A DNA stretch of 64,000 bases from CAZVFX01 sp964626565 (GTDB taxonomy: Bacteria > Myxococcota_A > UBA9042 > CAIXZC01): contig CAZVFX010000003.1 of assembly GCA_964626565.1 (NCBI GenBank), positions 52,352-116,351 on the forward strand, read 5' to 3'. Shown in pieces: positions 52,701 to 62,722 of this stretch; positions within the stretch are counted from its first letter, which is position 1, and the number at the start of each line of letters is the position of its first letter. The translations under genes were made by a program, and so were the position numbers. Below the pieces are notes generated by a model. The model saw only the letters and a list, made by a program, of their open reading frames with translations. It ran no database searches and had not been told where the DNA came from.

Positions 52701-55700
52701 AGATCTACACCGGGGCGGGCAACTGGGACGAGCTGGAAGGTGCGGTCAGAGCGCTGGCCGACCTCGCCATGGACGTAGACGACAAGAAGGAGGAGTTGTA
52801 CAAACTCGCACGCCTCTACGAAGAGATCACCACCGACCAGGAAAAGGCGGTCGCAGTGTACGAGGAAATCCGGGAGACCGACCCCGGCGACTCCGAGGCC
52901 TATGCCGGACTCAAGCGGATGCTGGAGGAGTTGGAGCAGTGGGAAGAGATGGCCGGAGTGCTGGAAGATGAGTTGCAATTCGCGGACGACGAGCAGGCGC
53001 GGGAGAACCTCCTGCAACTGGCGAGCCTGTACGATGACCAGCTTGCAAACGCGGACACCGCGGCCTCGTTCTGGCAGCAGGTAGTCGAACGGTGGCCTGA
53101 TGACGGCGACGCCTGGGGCGAACTCGAACGTTACTTCAAGGAAGACGAAGCTCTGGAGCTGGTGGTGCCGCTGCTGGAGGCCCGATACGAAGGGGCCGAG
53201 GCGTGGGCCGAACTGGTGGATGTGCTGTCCAAGAAATCCCAGGTCTCCGATGACGAAATGGAGAGGTTCGACACCCTGGGCCGGTGCGCCGAGATTCTGG
53301 GGGAGAAGTTGTCCAATCCCGGAGAGGCCTTCGGGTTCCTCACCCATATGGTCACCATCAATCCTTCCGAGCCCGACCTGCTCGGACGTCTTGAAGCCAC
53401 TGGCCGTGAAGGCGAAAAGCTCAACGAGCTGTTCGACATCTACAAGGGGTTGTTGGCAATCGGAGAGAGCGAGTTTTCGGCTTCGGAGCCCTTTGATGAA
53501 GGGCTGGAGATGGATGCCGCGCTGTCCCTGGCCGGACTGGCCCGTGAGTTGGATGACAACGAAGTTGCAGTCGACGCACTCATGCGTGCCCGCGCTCACG
53601 CGCCGTCCGACCTGGCAATCTTCCAGCAACTGGAGGAACTGCTGGAGCAGCAAGAACGCCACGAAGAGCTGTTCGAGTTGCTGGTCGAGAAGAAAGATGC
53701 CGTCTGGGAGGAAGACGACAAGAAGGAACTGTACGTCCGGGTGGCAGATCTCCTCACCGCAAAACTGGACCGCGAAGAGGAATCTATCGAGTGGATAGAA
53801 TTGCTGCAGGCCGCGGACGAAGCTGACCTCGAGGTCGCCGAGCGCCTCGAAGGCCTGTACCTCAAGTATGAGAAGTGGGACGAAGTCGCGTCCCTGTTGC
53901 GCTCCAAGCTGGCCCGCCTTGATGGGGACGAACGCCGCGGGGTCGCGTATCAACTCGCAATCGTGTACCGGGACAACCTGGCTGACCTGGAGTCCGCGTA
54001 CGAGATCCTGTCGGAAATCGTTGCTCAGGACGACTCCGACGAGATGTGCATCGAGGCGCTGTCGTTCATGCTGAAGATGAGCGAGGCCGAGGGCTACGAC
54101 AGCGTGGCCCTGAAGGTAGTATCGGTGCTCGAGCCTATCGCCACCCAAGGGGAAAACTGGCAACTCCTGGCAGATGTGCTCGAAGTGAGGGCCGCCATGG
54201 CTCCCGAGCCCATCGACGCGGCAATGGCCTGGCATAATCTGGGGAGTCTGTACCGGGACCGGCTGGATGACGCGGGCCGGGCTTTCGACGCGATGGCCCG
54301 GGGAGTGGAGCAAGCGCCGGGTATCGACGAACTGCTGGCCGACCTGCTGTCCGAGGCCGAGGCCCAGGACCGGACCGGAGAAGCCATCGATGCCATCGAG
54401 AAGGGCATGGGCGGTATAGACGCGGCTGACGATGTCGCGCCACTGGCTGCGCTGGCTGCAACAGTGCGGAAGCACACCGACGACCTGGACAAGGCTGCGT
54501 TAGCCTACGAACGGCTCATCGAGCTGGCCCCCGAGAACCTCGACAACTACTGGGCTCTGGACGAAATCTACGAGCAATCGGAAAACACCGAGGGGCGGAT
54601 CCGCGTGCTGGGTGACGTCGCAGACCGCCTGGAGGGCAAAGAGCAGGCGGACGCGTGCGTGACGCTGGCCGAGTTGCAGGTGGGCCGACAGGAGCGGGAG
54701 GACGCGGTGTTCTCCCTCAACCGGGCACTCACCAACCCCGACCTTCTCGACGAGAATCGCCGGGCCCTGGCGTTCCACCTCCTGGTAGACGCACTGGAGA
54801 CCGAAGAGAACTGGTTCGACCTTTCGCAGGCGCTCATGGCGCAACTTCAGTTCGTGGATGACGCCGACGAGAAAAAGGCACTTCTCTTCCGCGCCGCCGG
54901 GCTGGAGGAAGAACAGCTCGGCAACCCGGAACGCGCGATCGAGCACTACTACTCCATAGTTGATGCCGACCCCACCGAGAACATGGCTACCGAGGCGCTG
55001 TATCGGCTCCTTGAGGCCACTTCCAGATTCGAGCAGTTGGAGCAACTCCTGGCCGGACAGGCGGAACTCACCGACAGTTTCGAAGGCAAGAAGGAGCTGC
55101 TGCTCCGGTTGGCCCGGGTGCGCTTGTTCGAATTGAGCAACCCTGACAGCGCGGTGGACGCCCTCGGTCGAATGGCGGATGAAGACGGTATCGGAGAGCC
55201 CGAGGTGGAACTGCTGGAGCAGGTGCTGGAGAGCTTCCCGGACAGCGGATTCCGCGCCTCCCAGTTGCTGGAGCAGGCTTACGAACGGAATACTGAGCAC
55301 GAAAAACTGGCGGAGATCTACCGGGTACAAATCGACCGGTATGCCGAAGAGGTGGACCGGGTAGAACGATACCGGGATCTGGCCAGCCTTTACGAGGCGC
55401 ACTTCTCCGATGTGGACACTGCGTTCCTGTACATCAGCCAGGCGTTCAAGCTTGAGCCCACGTCTGAGGCGATTCACGAACAGTTGGTGCAATACGCCCG
55501 GGAGCGAGGCAGCTTCGACGAGCTGTTTGATATCTACCTCGACGTACTGGTGCAGTTGGAAGAGGCCGAAAGCCGTAACAACCTGCGCTCCAAGATGGTG
55601 GGCATCTACCACGACGAGCTGAAGGACCTGGAGCACGCCGAGGTGATCTACCGGGACATGTTGGATGATGACCCGGGCCACGCCTATGCCATCGAGAAGT

Positions 55701-58700
55701 TGCAGGAGTTGTACCGTGAAACTGAAGCATGGGATAAGTTGGTGGACGTGCTGCGCACCAGCGCGGAGTCAACCCGTTCCGATAAGGCTCGGGTCGCAAC
55801 GCTCTACGAAATCGCCGCAATCTACCGTGAAAGCACCGGAGACCTGGCTGAGGCGATGGACACCTACGAGCAGATCCTCGCCGCCGACCGTGGCCAGTGG
55901 GACGCCTATCGCGGCATTGAAAGCATCTATTTTGAAAAAGGGGACGTGCAAGGTGTGATCTCCTGCCTCAGGCGGGAAATCGACGCCCGGGAGGAACCGG
56001 AAGAACGACGCGAGGTTCAGCTTCGCCTGGCCGCAATTCAGTTCACGGAACTGCAGGAGTACGACCCGGCGGTGGAAGAGATTGCCAACATCCTGGTCGA
56101 GGAACCCGAAGACGAAGGGGCCCTGGAGCTGTTGCGTGAAATCGTTGACCAGTGGGAAGAGCCGTCGGAGCCGGCCATCGACTTGCTGGTCTCCGCTCAC
56201 ACCGGCAAGGAAGAGTGGGACGCCCTGGTCGGGCTTTACCAGGCCCTCGCAGGCAGAGCCCAGGGGCAAGAGGAAAAACGGGAGTGGTTGTCCCGCATCT
56301 ACGACGTTCGTACGACGTACCAGTCGGACGCCACTGGGGCTTACGCCGCGTGCAAGATCATGGTCGCACTGGACCCCGCCGACGGCGAACGGCTCAATCT
56401 CCTGGTGCAACACGCAGTGGAAATCGACGATATCAAGGACCTGGTCTCGTTCCTGGGTTCGACGCTGGAGGACGACCGGGTTGCGGGAACCGATCTGGAA
56501 CCCGATCTTCGCTTCCTTCTCGGCAGCGTGCTGCAAGGCCATGCCGACGACAACCAGGGAGCTGCTGATCAGTTCGAGAAGGTGGCCGAAAGCGAACACC
56601 CGACCCTGGCTCCCGATGCACGGCGTCTGCTGAGGACCCTGTATCCGGAGTTGGAATCCTGGGACCAGTATGTCGCATTGTTGGAGACACTTAGCACCGA
56701 AGCCCCCGACCCCATGGAGCGCAAGCAACTCCTGCTGGAAGCGGGCGGAGTGGCGGCCGACACCCTCAAAGATGATGACAAGGCGTTGGAACTGTTCGCC
56801 ACCCTTGCTGACGAGTTCCCCGACGATACCGAATGTCTCGACCCCTATGAGCAGATTCTCACTCGCCTCAAGCAGGTGGAAGACTTGGAGGCCCTGCTAC
56901 GTCAGCGGGTGGACATGACCGCCGATGAAGGAGAGCGGGCCGCAGTGCGGTTGCGCCTGGGTAGCCTGGTGCTCGCACAGGACGACCGCACCTCGGAAGG
57001 GGTGGACGAATTGCTCATGGCGCTGCAGGAGACTCGAGAACTGCCGGTGCTGTGGACCATTCTCGAGAGCCTCATGGGCTCAGACGACAGCCCGGAGGAA
57101 GACCGCACTCGTATCGCCCGGGCACTTCTGGACGCCTACCCGGATGACACCGAGGCAGCCAAGGTGTCGGCCGCACTGGAGACCCAGTTGAGCCTCGAGG
57201 AAGACGAAGATGAGTCCAACCGCCTCCACTTGCAACTGGCCGAACTCCACGAAGGGGGAGAGGATGCGGAAAAGGCGTTCTTCCACTACTCCCAATCGCT
57301 AAAGCTGTATCCCGGCGCCGGCAAGGTCGAAAAGAAGCTTCGGAAACTGGCCAAGGGTGCCTCCCTGCACGCTGAACACCGGGATCTCCTGGTGGACCTG
57401 GTAGGCCTTGTGGACGACGAAACGCTGCAAGCTCGATACCTGTTGGAAGCTGCCGGGCTCGAGCGAGGCGAACTGGCCTCCGCAGATAGCGCTGCGGCTC
57501 TCTACGAAAAGGTGCTCGAACTCGACCCCGCGAACAAGGAGTCTCTCGGCGAACTGGAATCGTACTACCGTGAAGGCGAGCAGTTTGAAAAACTGTCCAC
57601 GGTTCTCGAAAACCAGATCGGAATCGAAGACGATCCCGACGTAAGACTCGACAAGACAGTAGCCCTTGCCGAGTTGTGCGGCGAGCAACTGGATGACCCG
57701 GACGGAGCCCGCCAGTGGTGGGAAGAACTCCAACACGAGCCCAGGGCCCGCAAGAAGGCCTGCGCACACCTCGAAGAAATCTACTCCGCACAACAGGAGT
57801 GGGACCTGCTCTCCGACCTGCTGCTTCAGCAGCGGGAGGAAGCAGAAGGCGAAGCAGATCAGAAACTGGTGATGGTCAAACTCGCAGGCCTCTATGAGCA
57901 ACGTCTTGACAACCTGGAAGAAGCGTACCACTGGTACAACGAACTGCTGCAACTCGAGCCGGAATCGGGCGCCGCGCTTCAAGGCGCCAAGCGGTGCGCC
58001 ACCCAGTTGGAGGATTGGGAAACGGTGGCCCGGGTGGACACCACTCTCCTGGCCTCGGCGGAAGGCGAAGAGGCCGCAGCCTTGCAGAAAGAGCTGGCCT
58101 CAACCCTCATCGAACGGCTGGGCGAAAAGGAGCAGGGCGTACAGCACCTGCAGAGCCTGCTCCAGGCTGACCCTGTGGACCCCGAGGTGAAGGAACTGGC
58201 CTTGAGCCAGATTGGCGACCCCGACATAGGATTCCAGGTAAGTCTCACCCTGGAGCCGGTGCTGGAACAGAACGCAGAATGGGATAAACTATCAGAACTT
58301 TACGAAAGCCAGATCAGCGTTGTGGAGGAAGCCGAGGAGAAGATCCCCATCGCGCTGAAGGCTGCGGAGGTGCTGGCCGAACGACTGGACAACGCGGACC
58401 GGGCGTTCGAAGTGCTGGCAGACGTTCTGGAAGCGATACCGGGGTCTCAGGCCGTGTCCGACAAACTGTCGGAACTGGCGGAAGCCGGAGGAGACTGGAC
58501 TGCATATGTGGAGGTAATTCAGAGGGCCTACGAGAATGCGGGTGAGGCAGAAGAGCTGATCGCACTCGCCACGCTGGTGGCCGATGCACACGCTAACAAA
58601 CTCGACGCTCCCGACGCCGCCTTCGACTGGTATCGCCGGGTGTTCGATGAAGACCCGACTCACGCTGAGACCATCGCCGCGGTGGAGAAACTGCTCGAAG

Positions 58701-61123
58701 CGGGAAACAAATACGAAGAGCTGGCTTCATTCTACGAAGACGTGGTGCTGAACTTCGACGGCGAAGAGCGATTGCCGTTCCTGCTCAAGCTCGGTTTCAC
58801 CAGAGAAGGGCAACTCAACGACCCGTCGGGCGCAGTACAGGCTTACCGGGAGGTGCTCTCCATATCGCCCGAAAGCGCCGCGGCCCTGAGTCGCCTGGAC
58901 GCAATGCTGGACAATCCGATCCTCGGACTGGCCGCGGTGGAGATTCTGGAACCGATCTACCGCAGTCGGGGAGACGACGACGGCCTGGCGCGCGTGCTGG
59001 TGGTGAAATCAGCGGAAGTTGAAGGCAGCCTGGATCGCGCCGACCTGCTGGCCGAAGCTGCCCAGCTCATGGCGAAGAAGGAGGGGAACGAGCAGGCCGC
59101 ATTCGACACCTACCTGCAGGCGATCAAGCAGAAGAGGTTCGACACAAGCGACACCCTGGTGCCGGTGGAGGAACTGGCCCAGAAGTTGGACCGCTGGCAG
59201 GACCTGGCCACCGTGCTGGAAGGGGTGGTTTCCGACGCCGAACCGGGAGACCTCAAGGTTGAACTGTTGCGCCGGCTGGCGCTCATATATCTCGAAAAGG
59301 TCTCAACCCCCGGACTGGCCGAACTCAAACTCCAGGAAATCCTCGCAGACGACCCTAACAACGGGTTTGCGTTGAACATGTTGTCACAGGTGCTGCAAGA
59401 CCAGGGCGACGCGGGCCAGCAGATCGAAGTGCTGGAAAAACTCGGCGACATTGCACTGGACGCAGCTCAGAAGAAGTCCAACTACGTAAAAGCCGCCGGG
59501 CTCGCCCTGGAGGCGGACAATTCGGAAGAAGCCGCCCGGTTCTACGGCAAGGCGCTCCAGGTAGCCCCCGACGACCTGGAAATCATCGACCTGCTGGCCG
59601 ATCTCCACCGCCAGAGGGAAGCGTGGAAGGATCTGGTGGAGCTACTGGAGGCCAAGAGCGGCGTGCTGGAAGGCGATGAGGCCATTGACGCCCTGCTGGA
59701 CGCGGCCCACATTGCCAGGGAGAGCATGCAGGCGCCGTCGCGGGCGTTGGCGCTTTGTCGCCTGATGCTGGACAAGGACGAAACTAATCGCGCTGCGCTC
59801 GGCATCATGACGGAGATTCTGCAAGGACAGGGCAAGCAGCAGGAACAGATCGTGGTCCTCGAAAAACTCGCCGACCTGGAGGAAGGGGACGAGCGCATTG
59901 AAACGCTGTGGAAACTCCACGCCCTGTCGTTGGAAATGCATGACACTGAAGGCGCCATCAGCTACGTCGAGAAGGTGCTGGAAAGTGACCCGCAAAACGC
60001 CCGCGCAATCGAAGCCAAGATCGAGCTGCTGCGCGGCGGTGAGGACCTCTACAACCTCGTTGCCACTTACGAAGAACAGGCCAAGCTTGCCGAGGAACCG
60101 GACAAGAAGGCGGAGTTGCTCTACGAAGCAGCCACCACCCTGGCCGACGAAATCGGAGAGCTGACCTCTGCGCTGGAGAAGCTCGGCGAGATCCAGGAGT
60201 TGGTCCCCGAGCACTCTCAATCGGTGCAGAAGAGCGCCCAGATCTACATTCAGCAGCAGGCCTACCCGGATGCCGTCGACGCGTTTGAGAAGCTCGCGGA
60301 AATGCAGGTGGACGCTGAACATCAGGCCGGCGCATTGCGGGCTGCGGCGCGTCTGTCGCTGCAGCACCTTTCGGAGCCGCAGCGGGCGAGAGAGCTGGCC
60401 GCCCGCGCACTCGAAATGGACGAGGACGACACCGAGGCCTTCGAACTCATGTCCTCGGCCCTGGACAAGGAAGAAGACTACGAGGAGCTGGTCCAGCAAC
60501 TGCTGGCCCGCGTGAAGAAGGTGGAGGGCGTCGAGGAAAAGGCCGCGCTGTGCAAGCGGCTGGCCGTCGTCCATAGAGACGGCCTGGGCAACGAAGACCT
60601 CTTCCTCAACTGGACCGAGGAAGCCCACAAGACCATGGAAGATCCGGACCTGGTGGACGAGATGCTTGCTCACTACCGCGGAGCGGATAATCTGGAGCGG
60701 GTAGCCCCTCTCCTGGAATGGAAGATCGGCCACCTGGGCAAACGTCGACAACAAAAAGAGATCCCCGCACTCCAGTACGAACTGGGGAGCATTCTCAACC
60801 GGCTGGGAGACAAGGACAAGGCGCTGGAGGTCCTCCAGAAGTGCGTCGACGCCGACGGCTCGTTCCTCCCCGCCATCTACTCCATCGCGATGCTGCTCTT
60901 TGAACTGGACCGCAAGGAAGAAGCGCTGCCTTCCTACCAGACGCTGCTGCTCAGGATCAACGAGCTGGAGTCGAAGGAGCAGAAGGTGTCGGTGTACCTC
61001 AACCTCGCCAAAGCCCACCTGGACAAGGGCGACCACAAACGGGCCAAGACTTACCTTTCCCGCCTGCTGTCCATCGACAGAAAGCACGCGGAAGCCAAGG
61101 AACTGCTGGGGAACCTGTCGTAG
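49712..61123 (+). CDS. Giant (3,803-residue) TPR/HAT-repeat protein
   Basis: A single uninterrupted 11.4-kb frame with no signal peptide and no hydrophobic segment. It is built from helical pairs of ~34-37 residues, with recurrent LxxLYxxxxxWxxLxxxL, A-x3-Y-x3-L, LDP or DP before a turn, and KxxLLxxLAxLYE motifs. At that pitch it could hold on the order of a hundred repeats. Composition is very acidic with few cysteines, in contrast to the neighbouring lipoproteins. TPR arrays are protein-binding scaffolds; this size would make a long superhelix. Start supported by AAGGAA. It may follow the nucleotidyltransferase in one transcript but has its own promoter candidate. Partners unknown. Confidence 0.9.
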   Translation: MSRKKQLFDKLKDAPTDRSALDNLVGFFARRGEFQELYEGLQEMVEGFSDHATVEAFRKLLVDITRRHLDSTTDTVLAANLKLRLASLLFEQMGETRDALILVTEAFEQIPSDEVAQRALDMLKKMKMPLFEVQLLRQKALSEDGTDKKADTLLQLGHSALNCDKVHEARKAFEELSLYSEAWAEKGQEGLKLVDNAEKELAEGIAELEKAIPEATDVERPLLKQKLGRLYVSRGEFDEGIALLEEVVDHESSDEGIIELVSAYKESEHWQRLINLCDQFADQVKSKEVRKELYKERVRVFVQRFEDRDSGFAAMEELYSRFPGVSDVVEFCAQTYSTYEDYEGLAELLGRARRDTKNRDQERRYLEWEASIRWHKLDQLDDAEKLYRRIKSIDPRNEAALLFYEKFCLDKGDFRKLYSTLSTRQSLVPDRQKVAILKNMAEIARDHLSSPDRAIDSLKKVLVLLPEDEAAFTDLATLLEETKRWHAVIELYTSRAERLPEEEADEKLELLRKTLDIYSSKDKLPVPEMVVTVYRKILQIDPQNREALDALGDYYQSNRRWSELTDVLEKKAALEDDSTRKMELHREIAEILIEYQHQEGAAIPHLEQVVELAPKDSQAMGLLARAYRSRGEFEKFFEIGQQQLTMVKGKERTELLEELSTIALERLQADEDAANLLEQLVASAPKHPWAFRRLSQLYTKLERFDELAELLGRGVEKASTANQKREMREKLGQLLAERLGRFDEARSIFLELLDENPTNRQAKQSLHRLLAQAGEFAELEDMFTQDNNLPGLVRFLDEYRHKETDLERVKSAGLEMVRISDHLLNDKPRARQLLETLLEQLPDDAEVARTLLGYYPKKRADMDVARALGVIADNTDGSEAREAAFKLSDVLERIGEFEASYTRTLGLFLEDVRGGDLDLLESLIDRAEKADTLEDFSSVVVELLDEDLESAIRVELAIQVADVHKSRLKDQGRARELLQSQLEREPSSVELLKQLEKIYTGAGNWDELEGAVRALADLAMDVDDKKEELYKLARLYEEITTDQEKAVAVYEEIRETDPGDSEAYAGLKRMLEELEQWEEMAGVLEDELQFADDEQARENLLQLASLYDDQLANADTAASFWQQVVERWPDDGDAWGELERYFKEDEALELVVPLLEARYEGAEAWAELVDVLSKKSQVSDDEMERFDTLGRCAEILGEKLSNPGEAFGFLTHMVTINPSEPDLLGRLEATGREGEKLNELFDIYKGLLAIGESEFSASEPFDEGLEMDAALSLAGLARELDDNEVAVDALMRARAHAPSDLAIFQQLEELLEQQERHEELFELLVEKKDAVWEEDDKKELYVRVADLLTAKLDREEESIEWIELLQAADEADLEVAERLEGLYLKYEKWDEVASLLRSKLARLDGDERRGVAYQLAIVYRDNLADLESAYEILSEIVAQDDSDEMCIEALSFMLKMSEAEGYDSVALKVVSVLEPIATQGENWQLLADVLEVRAAMAPEPIDAAMAWHNLGSLYRDRLDDAGRAFDAMARGVEQAPGIDELLADLLSEAEAQDRTGEAIDAIEKGMGGIDAADDVAPLAALAATVRKHTDDLDKAALAYERLIELAPENLDNYWALDEIYEQSENTEGRIRVLGDVADRLEGKEQADACVTLAELQVGRQEREDAVFSLNRALTNPDLLDENRRALAFHLLVDALETEENWFDLSQALMAQLQFVDDADEKKALLFRAAGLEEEQLGNPERAIEHYYSIVDADPTENMATEALYRLLEATSRFEQLEQLLAGQAELTDSFEGKKELLLRLARVRLFELSNPDSAVDALGRMADEDGIGEPEVELLEQVLESFPDSGFRASQLLEQAYERNTEHEKLAEIYRVQIDRYAEEVDRVERYRDLASLYEAHFSDVDTAFLYISQAFKLEPTSEAIHEQLVQYARERGSFDELFDIYLDVLVQLEEAESRNNLRSKMVGIYHDELKDLEHAEVIYRDMLDDDPGHAYAIEKLQELYRETEAWDKLVDVLRTSAESTRSDKARVATLYEIAAIYRESTGDLAEAMDTYEQILAADRGQWDAYRGIESIYFEKGDVQGVISCLRREIDAREEPEERREVQLRLAAIQFTELQEYDPAVEEIANILVEEPEDEGALELLREIVDQWEEPSEPAIDLLVSAHTGKEEWDALVGLYQALAGRAQGQEEKREWLSRIYDVRTTYQSDATGAYAACKIMVALDPADGERLNLLVQHAVEIDDIKDLVSFLGSTLEDDRVAGTDLEPDLRFLLGSVLQGHADDNQGAADQFEKVAESEHPTLAPDARRLLRTLYPELESWDQYVALLETLSTEAPDPMERKQLLLEAGGVAADTLKDDDKALELFATLADEFPDDTECLDPYEQILTRLKQVEDLEALLRQRVDMTADEGERAAVRLRLGSLVLAQDDRTSEGVDELLMALQETRELPVLWTILESLMGSDDSPEEDRTRIARALLDAYPDDTEAAKVSAALETQLSLEEDEDESNRLHLQLAELHEGGEDAEKAFFHYSQSLKLYPGAGKVEKKLRKLAKGASLHAEHRDLLVDLVGLVDDETLQARYLLEAAGLERGELASADSAAALYEKVLELDPANKESLGELESYYREGEQFEKLSTVLENQIGIEDDPDVRLDKTVALAELCGEQLDDPDGARQWWEELQHEPRARKKACAHLEEIYSAQQEWDLLSDLLLQQREEAEGEADQKLVMVKLAGLYEQRLDNLEEAYHWYNELLQLEPESGAALQGAKRCATQLEDWETVARVDTTLLASAEGEEAAALQKELASTLIERLGEKEQGVQHLQSLLQADPVDPEVKELALSQIGDPDIGFQVSLTLEPVLEQNAEWDKLSELYESQISVVEEAEEKIPIALKAAEVLAERLDNADRAFEVLADVLEAIPGSQAVSDKLSELAEAGGDWTAYVEVIQRAYENAGEAEELIALATLVADAHANKLDAPDAAFDWYRRVFDEDPTHAETIAAVEKLLEAGNKYEELASFYEDVVLNFDGEERLPFLLKLGFTREGQLNDPSGAVQAYREVLSISPESAAALSRLDAMLDNPILGLAAVEILEPIYRSRGDDDGLARVLVVKSAEVEGSLDRADLLAEAAQLMAKKEGNEQAAFDTYLQAIKQKRFDTSDTLVPVEELAQKLDRWQDLATVLEGVVSDAEPGDLKVELLRRLALIYLEKVSTPGLAELKLQEILADDPNNGFALNMLSQVLQDQGDAGQQIEVLEKLGDIALDAAQKKSNYVKAAGLALEADNSEEAARFYGKALQVAPDDLEIIDLLADLHRQREAWKDLVELLEAKSGVLEGDEAIDALLDAAHIARESMQAPSRALALCRLMLDKDETNRAALGIMTEILQGQGKQQEQIVVLEKLADLEEGDERIETLWKLHALSLEMHDTEGAISYVEKVLESDPQNARAIEAKIELLRGGEDLYNLVATYEEQAKLAEEPDKKAELLYEAATTLADEIGELTSALEKLGEIQELVPEHSQSVQKSAQIYIQQQAYPDAVDAFEKLAEMQVDAEHQAGALRAAARLSLQHLSEPQRARELAARALEMDEDDTEAFELMSSALDKEEDYEELVQQLLARVKKVEGVEEKAALCKRLAVVHRDGLGNEDLFLNWTEEAHKTMEDPDLVDEMLAHYRGADNLERVAPLLEWKIGHLGKRRQQKEIPALQYELGSILNRLGDKDKALEVLQKCVDADGSFLPAIYSIAMLLFELDRKEEALPSYQTLLLRINELESKEQKVSVYLNLAKAHLDKGDHKRAKTYLSRLLSIDRKHAEAKELLGNLS

Positions 61124-61286
61124 AAAGGCGACGGTCAAAGCAAAGAACAGTACTCAGAGCATCAGCAGCCTGCCCTTCGAAGCCCTTGCGGCGAAGTAGG
61201 GACGGGCCTGCACCACTTCGACGTGGCAATTCGCCTCTGCGAGTCAACTATCAACAGGTTAACTTGACTTTTTTGTAGTTAAGTCT

Positions 61287-62702
61287 ATGGTGGTAAACAT
61301 GAAGGAATTCGTCGACCGAGAAAAGGAACTCTCCGCATTCCGGCGATGCCTGGCGAAACCATCTTCGCTGAGCCTGCTCTACGGACAACGCCGCACAGGC
61401 AAGACGTTCCTGCTCCAGCATCTGCTGCAAAACAACCGCGACGCAGTCTACTTCCTTGCCGACGAAACAACCTCCGCGTCTCTGCGGCACCGCTTTGTCC
61501 ACGAAGTAGACCTGGCGGGCAGGGGCGGCCCGGCCTGGCAGGGAGCGGCTGCCGCGGACTGGAGCGCCGCGTTGACCCTGCTCGTGCACACCGCGGCAAC
61601 AGATCAACGCCGACTGGTGTTGGTCATTGACGAGTGCCAGTACCTGTTCCGCAGAGAACCATCCGCTCCGTCAATACTCCAGCGCCTGTGGGACGAATAC
61701 CGTCACAAGATGAACCTGCACGTCATCTTGTGCGGATCAGCGCTTGGCACCCTGGCACGGTTGGGGGATACCGATCAGCCGCTGCATGGGCGCTTCGACA
61801 TGCGCCTGAAGCTCAAACCGTTTGCCTGCCGGGACGCGGCCGGGTTCGTGCCGGGTTGGACTCACGAGGATAAGATGCGTCTGTACGGCGCTTTCGGCGG
61901 GCTGGCGCGGCATCTTGCCGAAGTAGACCCGCGAACTTCCCTGGCCAAGAACGTGATCCGGACCGTCCTGGACCCACTGTCGCCCCTTCACGAAGCCCCG
62001 TTGGACATGCTCCGCTCGGAACGGCTGTCTTCCCGGGCGGAAGCCGACGGAGTGCTGGCTGCGGTGGCCGCGGGAGAGAATCAGTTCGGCCTCATCGCAG
62101 CTCGCACCGGCCTCACCGCCAACCGGACAGACTATGTGCTCAAAGAGCTTCAGGCACTGGAATTGGTGCGCAGGGAGACCCGCATGGGCGACCGCGACCG
62201 CGCCCGCTACGCCCGCTACCGGTGTACCGACCCGTTCGTAACTTTCTGGTTCAGGTTTGTCCGGCCCAACCGCGGAGCGCTTCAGGGCACCGCACCGGGC
62301 ACCATCTGGCGGCACCGCGTTGCACCCCACTTCGACACTCACATGGGAACGGTGTTCGAAGAGGTCGTCCGCCAGGCGTTTGCACGCGGTGCGGCAGCCG
62401 ACAACGTGGGACCTGTGGATGAGGTTTCTTCCTACTGGAGCCGCGACGGAAAGACCCAGATAGATCTCATCGCTCGGGCCGGAGATTCGCGGCTGATGGT
62501 AGAGTGCAAGTGGCGCGCCCGGGGGAATGTCGGCCTGGACGCGCTAAGACAACTACGGGACCACGTCTCCCGTTACCCTCACCGCACCGGCCATTCCCTA
62601 CGCCTCTGTATAGCCACCGCAGGCGGCTTCACCAGTGAACTCAAGCAGGTGGCGCGGCTGGAAGACGTCCTCCTCCTGGGACCGGACAACCTGCTGAGAT
62701 AG
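61287..62702 (+). CDS. AAA-type ATPase with C-terminal DUF234/nuclease-like domain
   Basis: The 471-residue protein has Walker A GQRRTGKT (33-40) and Walker B LVLVIDECQYL (~112), followed by a winged-helix segment (LIAARTGLTANRTDYVLKELQALELV). The C-terminal ~130 residues have TQIDLIARAGDSRLMVECKWR, a PD-(D/E)xK pattern with Asp and E-x-K. This architecture is the archaeal-type ATPase/DUF234 family found as isolated genes in many prokaryotes; roles in mobile elements or defence are suspected. The ATG at 61287 has no ribosome binding site; a second in-frame ATG at 61299 follows GGTGG. Length from either is normal. Confidence 0.82.
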   Translation: MVVNMKEFVDREKELSAFRRCLAKPSSLSLLYGQRRTGKTFLLQHLLQNNRDAVYFLADETTSASLRHRFVHEVDLAGRGGPAWQGAAAADWSAALTLLVHTAATDQRRLVLVIDECQYLFRREPSAPSILQRLWDEYRHKMNLHVILCGSALGTLARLGDTDQPLHGRFDMRLKLKPFACRDAAGFVPGWTHEDKMRLYGAFGGLARHLAEVDPRTSLAKNVIRTVLDPLSPLHEAPLDMLRSERLSSRAEADGVLAAVAAGENQFGLIAARTGLTANRTDYVLKELQALELVRRETRMGDRDRARYARYRCTDPFVTFWFRFVRPNRGALQGTAPGTIWRHRVAPHFDTHMGTVFEEVVRQAFARGAAADNVGPVDEVSSYWSRDGKTQIDLIARAGDSRLMVECKWRARGNVGLDALRQLRDHVSRYPHRTGHSLRLCIATAGGFTSELKQVARLEDVLLLGPDNLLR

Positions 62703-62722
62703 GTTGCCTGCTATGCCAAGTA

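Noticed and set aside
51800..54475. 891-codon open frame antisense to the giant TPR gene
   Set aside because: It is a shadow of regular Leu/Glu codons; no start signal and no recognisable domain.
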